64,000 nucleotides of DNA, from NCBI RefSeq assembly GCF_914271435.1, contig NZ_CAJZAI010000014.1:1-64000 (forward strand). The letters run 5' to 3'. Source of the stretch: Cupriavidus laharis. Its GTDB lineage: Bacteria > Pseudomonadota > Gammaproteobacteria > Burkholderiales > Burkholderiaceae. Positions 21,590 through 31,121 of the stretch are shown here, in pieces. The stretch's first letter is position 1; the number at the start of each line of letters is the position of its first letter. The notes under the pieces are model-generated. The model saw only the letters and a list, made by a program, of their open reading frames with translations, was not told where the DNA came from and did no database searches. The translations under genes were made by a program, and so were the position numbers.

Positions 21590-22483
21590 ATGAAACTACT
21601 GCGTCATGGCCCGCGAGGCCAGGAAAAACCCGGCGTGCTGGACGCCCGGGGCAACGTGCGCGACCTGTCCGCCGTGGTCGGCGACATCGCCGGTGATGTG
21701 CTGCGGCCGCAAGGGCTGGCCCGCCTGCGCGCGCTGGACCTCAATGCGCTGCCGCTGGTGGCCGGCGTGCCGCAACAGGAACTGCGCCTGGGCCCGTGCG
21801 TGGGCCGGGTCGGCAAGTTCATCTGCATCGGCCTGAACTATGCCGATCACGCCGCGGAATCGGGCATGGAAGTGCCGGCCGAGCCAGTGGTGTTCGGCAA
21901 GTGGACCAGTGCCATCTGCGGCCCGGACGACGACATCGAGATTCCGCACGACTCGGTCAAGACGGACTGGGAGGTGGAACTCGGCGTGGTGATCGGGCAG
22001 GGCGGCCGGGATATCGCCGAGGCCGACGCGCTGGCGCATGTCGCGGGCTACTGCGTCATCAATGATGTGTCCGAGCGCGAATACCAGCTGGAGCGCGGCG
22101 GCACCTGGGACAAGGGCAAGGGCTGCGACACGTTCGGCCCGATCGGCCCCTGGCTGGTGACCGCCGACGAAGTGCCCGATCCGCAGGCGCTGCGGCTGTG
22201 GCTGGAGGTGGACGGGCGCCGCTACCAGGACGGCTCGACGTCGACCATGGTGTTCGGCGTGGCGCACCTGGTGAGCTACCTGAGCCGGTTCATGAGCCTG
22301 CAGCCGGGCGACGTCATTGCCACCGGCACGCCGCCGGGCGTGGGGCTGGGGCAGAAGCCGCCGGTCTACCTGCGGGCCGGGCAGACCATCCGGCTCGGCA
22401 TCGCAGGGCTCGGCGGGCAGACGCAGCATACCGTTGCCGCCCCGGTGCGCATTCCGCAGCGCCTGGCCGCGCATTCCGAGTAA
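21590..22483 (+). CDS. 2,4-diketo-3-deoxy-L-fuconate hydrolase (FAH family)
   Basis: 297-residue fumarylacetoacetate-hydrolase-fold enzyme. It shows the metal-site block CIGLNYADHAAESG, the WEVELGVVIG strand with its Glu ligands, the ENDVSER-like INDVSEREYQ, and GDVIATGTPPGVG near the C-terminus. In the non-phosphorylating L-fucose pathway this family splits the diketo acid into pyruvate and L-lactate, and the neighbours supply exactly the preceding steps. The start is ATG 21590; no strong ribosome site is seen. It is separated from the dehydratase gene by 18 bases. Confidence 0.85.
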   Translation: MKLLRHGPRGQEKPGVLDARGNVRDLSAVVGDIAGDVLRPQGLARLRALDLNALPLVAGVPQQELRLGPCVGRVGKFICIGLNYADHAAESGMEVPAEPVVFGKWTSAICGPDDDIEIPHDSVKTDWEVELGVVIGQGGRDIAEADALAHVAGYCVINDVSEREYQLERGGTWDKGKGCDTFGPIGPWLVTADEVPDPQALRLWLEVDGRRYQDGSTSTMVFGVAHLVSYLSRFMSLQPGDVIATGTPPGVGLGQKPPVYLRAGQTIRLGIAGLGGQTQHTVAAPVRIPQRLAAHSE

Positions 22484-22501
22484 TTCCCGCAGAGCAGACC
22501 G

Positions 22502-23779
22502 ATGACCCTGATTCGCTCCATGCGCGTCATTGACGTGCGTTTCCCGACCTCCGAACATCTCGATGGCTCGGATGCCATGAATCCCGACCCGGACTATTCC
22601 GCCGCCTACGTGATCCTGGAGACCGACCAGCCCGGCCTGGAAGGCCACGGCCTGACCTTCACCATCGGCCGCGGCAACGAGATCTGCTGCCTCGCCATCG
22701 AGGCCATGCGCCCGCTGGTGGAGGGGCTGGACCTGGACTGGATCCGCGCCGACATGGGCCGCTTCTGGCGCCACGTCACGTCGGACAGCCAGCTGCGCTG
22801 GATCGGCCCGGACAAGGGCGCCATCCACCTGGCTACCGGCGCCGTGGTCAACGCCGTGTGGGACCTGTGGGCCAAGGCCGAGGGCAAGCCGCTCTGGCGC
22901 CTGGTGGCGGACCTTACGCCCGAGGAACTGGTGCGCGCGGTGGATTTCCGCTATCTCACGGACGCAATTACCCCGGACGAGGCACTGGCCCTGCTGCGCA
23001 GGATGGCGCCCGGAAAGGCCGAGCGTATCCGCACGCTGGAGCGCGAGGGGTACCCCTGCTACACCACCTCGGCCGGCTGGCTCGGCTATGACGACGACAA
23101 GCTGCGCCGCCTGTGCCGCGAGGCCATCGACAGCGGCTTCCGGCACATCAAGCTCAAGGTCGGCCGCAACCTGCAGGACGACATCCGGCGCGTGTCCATT
23201 GCGCGCGAGGTGCTGGGGCCGGACCGCGAGCTGATGATCGACGCCAACCAGGTCTGGGAGGTCAGGGAAGCCATCGACTGGGTGCGCGAGCTCGGCTTCG
23301 CGCGGCCGTGGTTCATCGAGGAACCCACCAGCCCTGACGACGTGGAGGGGCACCGCGCCGTACGCGAGGCGGTGGCCCCGGTCAAGGTGGCAACGGGGGA
23401 GATGTGCCAGAACCGCGTGCTGTTCAAGCAGTTCATCACGCGCGGGGCCATCGACGTGGTGCAGATCGATGCGTGCCGGCTCGGCGGCGTCAACGAGATC
23501 CTCGCGGTGCTGCTGCTGGCGGCCAGGCAGGGGCTGCCGGTCTGCCCGCACGCGGGCGGGGTGGGGCTGTGCGAGTACGTCCAGCACCTGTCGATGATCG
23601 ATTACATCTGCATCTCCGGCACGCGCGAGGGCCGGGTGATCGAGTACGTCGACCACCTGCACGAGCATTTCATCGATCCCTGCGTGGTGCGCAACGGTGC
23701 CTATATGCCTCCGCAGGCGCCGGGCTTCTCGATCACGATGAAGCCGGCCTCGCTCGAGCAGAACCGCTTCCGGGGCTGA
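22502..23779 (+). CDS. L-fuconate dehydratase (enolase superfamily)
   Basis: 425 residues, close in length to characterised L-fuconate dehydratases. Active-site residues of the mandelate-racemase-like branch line up: Lys217 and Lys219 in HIKLKVG, metal ligands Asp247 (IDAN), Glu273 (IEEP) and Glu300 (TGE), and catalytic His350 in CPHAGG. The N-terminal capping domain opens RVIDVRFPTSEHLDGSDAMN, typical of this family. It dehydrates L-fuconate to 2-keto-3-deoxy-L-fuconate in the cytoplasm with Mg2+. The genes upstream and downstream supply the next and previous steps. This is the most specific enzyme of the cluster and anchors the pathway assignment. Confidence 0.93.
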   Translation: MTLIRSMRVIDVRFPTSEHLDGSDAMNPDPDYSAAYVILETDQPGLEGHGLTFTIGRGNEICCLAIEAMRPLVEGLDLDWIRADMGRFWRHVTSDSQLRWIGPDKGAIHLATGAVVNAVWDLWAKAEGKPLWRLVADLTPEELVRAVDFRYLTDAITPDEALALLRRMAPGKAERIRTLEREGYPCYTTSAGWLGYDDDKLRRLCREAIDSGFRHIKLKVGRNLQDDIRRVSIAREVLGPDRELMIDANQVWEVREAIDWVRELGFARPWFIEEPTSPDDVEGHRAVREAVAPVKVATGEMCQNRVLFKQFITRGAIDVVQIDACRLGGVNEILAVLLLAARQGLPVCPHAGGVGLCEYVQHLSMIDYICISGTREGRVIEYVDHLHEHFIDPCVVRNGAYMPPQAPGFSITMKPASLEQNRFRG

Positions 23780-23782
23780 GCG

Positions 23783-25476
<1,694 letters not shown>

Positions 25477-25483
25477 GGCTGCC

Positions 25484-25822
25484 ATGCGCCATTGCCTCGC
25501 CCTGGACCTGCGCGACGACCCCGCGCTCATCGCGCGCTACGAAGCACTCCACCAACGCATCTGGCCCGAGATCGCCGGGCACCTGCGCCGCCACGGCGTG
25601 ACCGGCATGGAAATCTGGCGCGTCGGCACACGGCTGGTGATGGTGATGGACACCGACGACGCGCGCTACGACCCCGACAGCATGGCGCGCGCCGCCGCGG
25701 CCGACCCGAAGGTGCAGGAATGGGAAGCGCTGATGTGGACCTTCCAGGCACCCACGCCATGGACGCCGCCGGACCGGAAATGGGTGCCCATGACCCGGAT
25801 CTTTGACCTGAAAGACCAGTAG
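25484..25822 (+). CDS. L-rhamnose/L-fucose mutarotase family protein
   Basis: 112 residues of the RhaM-type (DUF718) mutarotase fold, a dimeric ferredoxin-like barrel that speeds alpha/beta interconversion of sugar anomers. It shows the typical CLALDLRDDP, YEALHQRIWPEI with the catalytic His, GVTGMEIWRVGTRLVMVMD, and the C-terminal WVPMTRIFDL. Here it would supply the anomer used by the L-fucose dehydrogenase encoded just upstream. It is the last enzyme gene of the operon before a 218-base gap and the porin. Confidence 0.88.
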   Translation: MRHCLALDLRDDPALIARYEALHQRIWPEIAGHLRRHGVTGMEIWRVGTRLVMVMDTDDARYDPDSMARAAAADPKVQEWEALMWTFQAPTPWTPPDRKWVPMTRIFDLKDQ

Positions 25823-25919
25823 AGGGCTGTCCGCGAACACCAGCCGTCTTCGCTCCCGCGGCGACGGAGGGACACGCTCGGCCTTTTTTTGCGCTGGATG
25901 GCGGAAAGGAAGAATTGGC

Positions 25920-25967
25920 GTCGCAACGAGGACGCAACAGTGACGCAACAGCGACGCAACAGCGACG
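25920..25967 (+). repeat. Short 11-bp tandem repeats ahead of the porin gene
   Basis: GACGCAACAGT at 25931 is followed by GACGCAACAGC at 25942 and 25953. A degenerate copy precedes them (from 25920) and a truncated one follows (GACGG at 25964). The unit is one helical turn long. The block lies 75-120 bases before the porin start in the gap 25823-26040. A T-run at 25884-25890 is nearby, but no clear terminator hairpin was found. Confidence 0.6.
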
Positions 25968-26040
25968 GATTGAACAAGCCAGTGCGCTGCGTGTCCGCGG
26001 CGCCCGGTATCTGGCAGCAATGACCAACAGGAGACAGGAA

Positions 26041-27096
26041 GTGACGCGAAGAACAATACGACTGGCAGGCGTTGCCGCGCTGTGCGGCGCAGCTGCGACG
26101 GCAACTGCCGCGCAGGGCAGCAATGTAACGCTGTATGGCCGCGTGGTGGCGGGCGTGGATGTCCAGACCAATGTGCAGACGACGGATGGCGGCTCAGGCA
26201 CCCTGTGGCGCGGTGCGGACAACCAGTGGGGGACCAGCATGTTCGGCCTGCAGGGCACCGAGGACCTGGGCGGCGGGCTCAAGGGCCTGTTCCACCTGGA
26301 ATCCGGCTTTGGCGCCGCCAAGGGCAAGACCAATGGCGATGCGCTGTTCAACCGCCGCGCCTACATCGGGCTGCAGGGCGGCTGGGGCAAGCTCACGATG
26401 GGCAAGAACCAGCCCATTGCCGATGCACTGTGGGCCCTCGACCCGACCGGCCAGCAGTTCATCGGCTCGGCCACGCTGGTGCGCGGGCGCAACTGGCAGG
26501 GCCACGACAACATGGTTGCCTACGAGACCCCGAATCTGGGCGGATTCAGCGCGTTGGCGCTGACCAGCCTGGGCGAGCAGCCCGGCTCCGCCAGCAAGCT
26601 GCGCAAGGACGCGCTCTCTCTGACCTATACGGCGCCCGCCTTCGAGCTGCGCGCGATCTACGACGTGGCGCGGGACGCCAATGGCAAGTACAGTGACCTG
26701 TTCAACACGTCGAAGGAACTGACCCTGGGCGGCACGCTGTCCATCCGCGACTTCAAGCTGTTCGCCGGCTATGAAAACCTGTCCGCACCCGACAGCCCTG
26801 CCGGCGCGCCGACGAAGGCCAACCATTTCTGGCTGGGCGCGAACTACCAGCTCACGCCGGCGCTGACGCTGATCGGCGCGTTCTACCGCGTGATGGTGAA
26901 CCGTGGCGGCGGTAACGCCAACCTGTACATGCTCGGCGCGAACTACAACCTGTCCAAACGCACGTTGCTGTATGCGAGCGTCGGCACGGTGCAGAACAGC
27001 GCGAACGCGAACTTCTCCGTTGAGGCCACCAACAACAATCCGGCGCCGGGCCGCAACCAGCTGGGCGCCTACACCGGCATTGCCCACTCATTCTGA
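26041..27096 (+). CDS. Outer-membrane porin, Burkholderia type
   Basis: 351-residue trimeric general porin. The signal peptide ends near ATATAAQG and the first strand SNVTLYGRVVAGVDV is typical. The body alternates short beta strands with loops (for example GLQGTEDLGGGLKGLFHLESGF and RRAYIGLQGGWGKLTMGKN) and ends with Phe in IAHSF, as outer-membrane assembly needs. GTG 26041 is chosen because AGGAG lies seven bases upstream; the ATG at 26020 has no such site. It follows the L-fucose enzymes and may give the sugar passage across the outer membrane. Confidence 0.9.
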   Translation: MTRRTIRLAGVAALCGAAATATAAQGSNVTLYGRVVAGVDVQTNVQTTDGGSGTLWRGADNQWGTSMFGLQGTEDLGGGLKGLFHLESGFGAAKGKTNGDALFNRRAYIGLQGGWGKLTMGKNQPIADALWALDPTGQQFIGSATLVRGRNWQGHDNMVAYETPNLGGFSALALTSLGEQPGSASKLRKDALSLTYTAPAFELRAIYDVARDANGKYSDLFNTSKELTLGGTLSIRDFKLFAGYENLSAPDSPAGAPTKANHFWLGANYQLTPALTLIGAFYRVMVNRGGGNANLYMLGANYNLSKRTLLYASVGTVQNSANANFSVEATNNNPAPGRNQLGAYTGIAHSF

Positions 27097-27195
27097 CCGT
27101 AGCGCGGCAGCAAGGTCGCCGTTCCTGCGTCGATCCGCCTGTGCAACTCGCGGAATACCTGGACCCGGTTGAATCGGACTATCGCACCGGCAGCT

Positions 27196-27382
27196 ATGCG
27201 GCTGGAAGCCGAGGTGAACAGCCAGTGGCAGGCAGTTGGGTAGCGGCTCGGATATCGGCGCGAGCCGCTATCTCTCACTGGCCAGCCCCGTCACCGCATC
27301 GGCACTGCGCATCCGGGTAGTGTCGCGTGACCAGCGCCCGCCGAGCCTCTACACGTTCCAGGCCTTTGCGGCGGGCGGCTGA
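27196..27382 (+). pseudogene. Remnant of an alpha-L-fucosidase C-terminus
   Basis: Two reading frames of one old gene appear. Frame one gives AMRLEAEVNSQWQAVG and stops at 27241. A shift at about 27244 resumes in GSDIGASRYLSLASPVTASA, then LRIRVVSRDQRPPSLYTFQA, and stops at 27380. This W...G..IGA.R...L..PVTA..LR.R pattern is that of the C-terminal beta-sandwich of GH29 alpha-L-fucosidases. No catalytic domain is left. It lies directly after the L-fucose operon, where a fucose-releasing enzyme would make sense. The assignment is by eye. Confidence 0.55.
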
Positions 27383-27395
27383 AGCGTTGGGGGGC

Positions 27396-28706
27396 TCACG
27401 CCTTCGCAGCTTGCGCTGCGTTGGCGTTGCCGGGCATGGCATTGCGCCTTGCCACCAGCGCCAGCAGCGCCGCCACCAAGCATGCAGCACCTGCGGCATA
27501 CAGCGCAGGGGTATAGGTCAGAAGCAGGGTACGGCTCATTCCCGCCCCGAAGGCCGCCGTGGCCGCACCGACCTGGTGGGCCGCAAAGATCCAGCCGAAC
27601 ACCATGGGCGCGCGCTCGCGGCCAAAGGCGGTGGCGGCCAGCTTGACCGTCGGCGGCACGGTGGCAATCCAATCCAGGCCATAGAACATCGCGAAGATGG
27701 ACAGGCCATACAGCGTGAAGGTCGAATGCGGCAGCCAGAACAGGGACAGGCCGCGCAGTCCGTAGTACCAGAACAGCAGCTTGCGGCTGTCATAGCGGTC
27801 CGACAGCCAGCCGGACAGGATGGTGCCGACAAAGTCGAACGCGCCCATCATGGCCAGCGCCGAGGCGGCCGGCACGGGGCCCATGCCAAAGTCGCCGCAC
27901 AGCGCGATGAAGTGGGTCTGGATCAGCCCGTTGGTGGACAGGCCACAGATGAAGAAGGTGCCGGCCAGCACCCAGAACGCCTGGTTGCGCATGGCATCGC
28001 GCAGCACGACGAAAGGGCCGCGCAGCGTGAGCGGGGCGGGCGGTGGCGCAGGGGTGGCCGGGACCGCCGCGGGGACTTCGCCGAATGCGGCCAGGCCGAC
28101 GTCGGCGGGACGGTTGCGCATGCATGCGAACACCAGCACGGCCAATACCGCGCAGGCAACCAGCACCGGTACCACAGCGACGCGCCAGCCCATGTGTTCG
28201 ATCAGCCAGGCCGCCGCCGGCAGGAAGGCGAGCTGGCCGGTGGCCGAGCTGGCCGTGAGCAGGCCGATCACCAGGCCTCGCCGCGCGCTGAACCAGCGGT
28301 TGGCCACGACGGCCGCCAGCACCAGCGCGGTCATGCCGGAACCGATGCCAAGCATCAGGCCCCAGGCCAGGAACAGTTGCCACAGTTGTGTGGCGGCCGT
28401 GGCCAGTGCCATGCCGCCGGCAATCAGCGCCAGCGCGGCGCATACCACGTTGCGTACGCCGAAGCGCTCCATCAGGATCGCGGAGAACGGTGCCATCAGC
28501 CCGAACAGTGCGAAACGGAAGGCCAGGATCGATGAAATCTGGTCCGTGTTCCATCCCATCTCGCTGGTCAGCGGCTTGAGGAAAGCACCGGGCAGGCCGA
28601 GCGCTGCCGATGTCGTCAGCATGACGAGGAAGGTGATGGCGGCGACGAGCCACGCGTAGTGGATGCCGCGCCGGTCAAGCCGGCTGGAAATCGCTTGGGC
28701 GAACAT
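27396..28706 (-). CDS. MFS transporter, monocarboxylate-like
   Basis: 436 residues with 12 predicted membrane helices. The N-terminal half carries LGLPGAFLKPLTSEMGWN and the loop FGLMAPFSAILMERFGVRNVV, the layout of the monocarboxylate/oxalate-formate antiporter branch of the major facilitator superfamily. The centre has a Pro/Ala-rich cytoplasmic loop (AAVPATPAPPPAPL). ATG 28706 is chosen; longer readings add a non-membrane leader. Substrate unknown. It is convergent with the fucosidase remnant and follows the TetR gene by 110 bases on the same strand, so both may be on one transcript. Confidence 0.87.
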   Translation of the reverse strand: MFAQAISSRLDRRGIHYAWLVAAITFLVMLTTSAALGLPGAFLKPLTSEMGWNTDQISSILAFRFALFGLMAPFSAILMERFGVRNVVCAALALIAGGMALATAATQLWQLFLAWGLMLGIGSGMTALVLAAVVANRWFSARRGLVIGLLTASSATGQLAFLPAAAWLIEHMGWRVAVVPVLVACAVLAVLVFACMRNRPADVGLAAFGEVPAAVPATPAPPPAPLTLRGPFVVLRDAMRNQAFWVLAGTFFICGLSTNGLIQTHFIALCGDFGMGPVPAASALAMMGAFDFVGTILSGWLSDRYDSRKLLFWYYGLRGLSLFWLPHSTFTLYGLSIFAMFYGLDWIATVPPTVKLAATAFGRERAPMVFGWIFAAHQVGAATAAFGAGMSRTLLLTYTPALYAAGAACLVAALLALVARRNAMPGNANAAQAAKA

Positions 28707-28816
28707 GGGTCTCTCTGTCAAAGGCGCTTGCGGGGGTTTGGGGTGAGTCGGGCCATCCGCGTCCCGGCGGGGGCGCGAAGAACAGGGCGTCAAGGCGTTT
28801 TGGGATTGTTTGAGGG

Positions 28817-29413
28817 TTAGCCGGATGATGGCCCGAGCAGCCGTTCGCGCACGGCGTCGAGGATGCTGTCGGACATGGCGTGGCCTTCGATGGCACGTGC
28901 CAGCGTGACCGCGCCCACCAGCATGGCCATGCGGATCAGCGCTTCCTTGTGGCGCGTCTCGGCGCTGTCGCTGGCCACGGTCGTTTCCATGTCCTGGACC
29001 AGGGCCTTGAAGCCTTCCAGGTAAGCCCGCCGCACCGGCTTGTCGGCCGGCTCCCGTGCCACGTCGCTGGCGAGCGCCGCCGCCGCGCATCCGTGGCCCG
29101 GGTTGCTGCAATGCGCTTGCGTCAGATAGGGCTCGACCAGGTTGGCCAACATGGCCTGCCGGTCGCCCGCTGCACGATCGATGCGGCGTTCCCAGCGCGC
29201 TGCCGACTCCTCGAACGCACGTTTGCAGGCCCGCGCCGCGAGTGCGTCCTTCGACGCGAAGTGCCCATAGAAGCCGCCGTGCGTCAGTCCGGCGCCCGCC
29301 ATCAGTTCGGCCACGCTGACGCCATTGAGCCCGCGTTCCCGGAACAGGCGCGACGACGCCTGCTCGATGGCTTCCCGATTCTTGTCGGCTTGTTCCCGTG
29401 ATGCGCGCGCCAT
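28817..29413 (-). CDS. TetR-family repressor
   Basis: 198 residues. The N-terminal helix-turn-helix (about 10-58: AIEQASSRLFRERGLNGVSV, AELMAGAGLTHGGFYGHFAS) is that of the TetR family, close to the AcrR/NemR-type subgroup that senses small toxic molecules. The C-terminal ligand domain carries two Cys (around 102 and 109, HCSNPGHGC), which could sense electrophiles or oxidants as NemR does; that is speculative. ATG 29413 is preceded by AAGGGAG. It sits between an MFS gene on its own strand and a divergent MFS gene, with a long inverted repeat in the divergent gap. Confidence 0.9.
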   Translation of the reverse strand: MARASREQADKNREAIEQASSRLFRERGLNGVSVAELMAGAGLTHGGFYGHFASKDALAARACKRAFEESAARWERRIDRAAGDRQAMLANLVEPYLTQAHCSNPGHGCAAAALASDVAREPADKPVRRAYLEGFKALVQDMETTVASDSAETRHKEALIRMAMLVGAVTLARAIEGHAMSDSILDAVRERLLGPSSG

Positions 29414-29450
29414 CTGAAGGCTCCCTTCGGAAATTGATGCTTGGCGAAGC

Positions 29451-29497
29451 TTAGATGATGGTCATAATTTTATCAATATATGTTTATCATCATCTAA
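29451..29497. promoter_or_regulatory. Long inverted repeat, TetR operator candidate
   Basis: TTAGATGATG (29451-29460) and CATCATCTAA (29488-29497) are perfect 10-base arms 27 bases apart. The AT-rich middle includes GTCATAA and TTTATCAT, which extend the symmetry. The element lies 38 bases upstream of the TetR start and about 120 before the divergent MFS gene. The gap 29414-29614 contains no other recognisable feature. Confidence 0.55.
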
Positions 29498-29614
29498 ATC
29501 GGTGGATTCAAATGTGCATACATATGAAGTCATCTTCAGCGCGTTGAAGGGATTTCCCGTATTGTCTCGTTGAACCGTGCCGGGCGACGATCCGGCCACA
29601 ACCCATACCGCGCC

Positions 29615-31021
29615 GTGTCCAGTCCCGCTCCGATCCAATCCGCCTCACAGCCGGCGTCCGCCGCCAGCCCCCCGCAGCCCATGACCTCGCGCGAGCGCCG
29701 TGGCATGGCTGCCATCATGATTGCCGTGGCGCTGGCCACGCTGGACACGGCGATTGCCAACACGGCCTTGCCTTCCATTGCTGCGGACCTGCGCGCCACG
29801 CCCGCGGCATCGGTCTGGGTGATCAACGCCTACCAACTCGCGATGGTGGCCACGCTGCTGCCGTTCGCGGCGCTGGGCGGCATCCTTGGCCACCGGCGCG
29901 TCTATATCGGTGGCGTGACGCTGTTCATCGCCGCCTCGGTGGTGTGCGCGCTGGCGTGGTCGCTGCCGTCGCTCGCGGCGGCGCGTGTGCTGCAGGGCAT
30001 CGGGGCCAGCGCCATCATGAGCGTCAATACGGCGCTGATCAGCGCAATCTTCCCGATCCACCGGCTGGGCCGCGGGGTTGGGTTGAACGCGCTGGTGGTG
30101 GGCGTGTCGTTCGCGCTGGGCCCTACCGTGGCGTCGGTAATCCTGTCTTTCGGTTCGTGGCCGTGGCTGTTTGCCGTCAACCTCCCGATCGGCCTGCTGG
30201 CGCTGGGCATCGCGCGCGGGGTCCTGCCGCAGACGCCGCGCAGCCAGCACGCGTTCGACCGCGTGGCAGCGCTGCTGAACGTGGTGGCGTTCGCCGCGCT
30301 GATCTTTGCCCTCGGCGAAGGCGCGCAGCGCGCACCGCTGGCCGAATCTCTGGCCGCTGCGGCCATCTTCGTGGTGGCGTTCGGCCTGCTGCTGTGGCGC
30401 GAGCGCGGCCACCCGGCGCCGATGCTGCCGGTGGACCTGTTCCGCCGTCCGATGTTCGCGCTGTCGACGCTGACCGCGGTCTGCTCGTTTGCCGCACAGG
30501 GGCTGGCCTTTGTTTCGCTGCCGTTCTATTTCCAGCATGTGCTCGGACGCGATCAGGTGGAAACCGGATTCCTGCTGACGCCGTGGTCCGTGGTGGTGGC
30601 GCTGCTGGCGCCCGTCGCCGGGCGCCTGTCCGACCGCTACCCGCCGGGCCTGCTGGGCGGCGTCGGCCTGGCCGTGCTGAGCGTTGGCATGGCGTCGCTG
30701 GCGCTGCTGCCGGCGAACCCGAGCGCGCTGGAGATCGGCATCCGCATGTGCATCTGCGGGGCCGGCTTCGGCTTCTTCCAGTCGCCGAACCTCAAGGCGC
30801 TGATGGCCAGCGCCCCGCGCGAGCGCAGCGGCGGCGCCAGCGGCGTGATCGCCACGGCGCGGCTGTTGGGTCAGGCTACCGGCGCGGCGCTGGTGGCGCT
30901 CAGCTTTGGCCTGGCCGGCAGCCACGGTCCTGGATTGGCCCTGGCGCTGGGCGCGGGGTTTGCCGCTGTCGCCGCCATTGCGAGCGGCCTGCGGCTGGTG
31001 ATGCCGGCGGTGGCGCACTGA
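29615..31021 (+). CDS. MFS drug transporter, DHA2 (14-helix) family
   Basis: About 468 residues with 13-14 predicted membrane helices. Motif C of drug antiporters is present as ALGPTVASVILSFGSWPWLF, and the first helix reads IMIAVALATLDTAIANTALPS with the Asp typical of DHA2 pumps. It should export a toxic compound by proton exchange. The start is not clear: GTG 29615 is used, while ATG 29681 would shorten the N-terminus by 22 residues and still keep the first helix. No ribosome site helps. It is divergent from the TetR gene, which probably represses it. Confidence 0.85.
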   Translation: MSSPAPIQSASQPASAASPPQPMTSRERRGMAAIMIAVALATLDTAIANTALPSIAADLRATPAASVWVINAYQLAMVATLLPFAALGGILGHRRVYIGGVTLFIAASVVCALAWSLPSLAAARVLQGIGASAIMSVNTALISAIFPIHRLGRGVGLNALVVGVSFALGPTVASVILSFGSWPWLFAVNLPIGLLALGIARGVLPQTPRSQHAFDRVAALLNVVAFAALIFALGEGAQRAPLAESLAAAAIFVVAFGLLLWRERGHPAPMLPVDLFRRPMFALSTLTAVCSFAAQGLAFVSLPFYFQHVLGRDQVETGFLLTPWSVVVALLAPVAGRLSDRYPPGLLGGVGLAVLSVGMASLALLPANPSALEIGIRMCICGAGFGFFQSPNLKALMASAPRERSGGASGVIATARLLGQATGAALVALSFGLAGSHGPGLALALGAGFAAVAAIASGLRLVMPAVAH

Positions 31022-31121
31022 CGGGTTTGGCCATGCCCACCGTCGGCCTAGAATCCACCGGACGGGCTTCCTATCACGGCACGCCGGTGCCGCCCCCAGT
31101 TCCGAACGACAAGGTATTCCC

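Noticed and set aside
25850-25892. Intrinsic terminator after the fucose enzymes
   Set aside because: There is a T-run, but the GC-rich part before it forms only a five-base stem, so I do not call it.
25931-25967. 11-bp repeats as a CRISPR array
   Set aside because: Units are directly adjacent with no spacers and no cas genes nearby.
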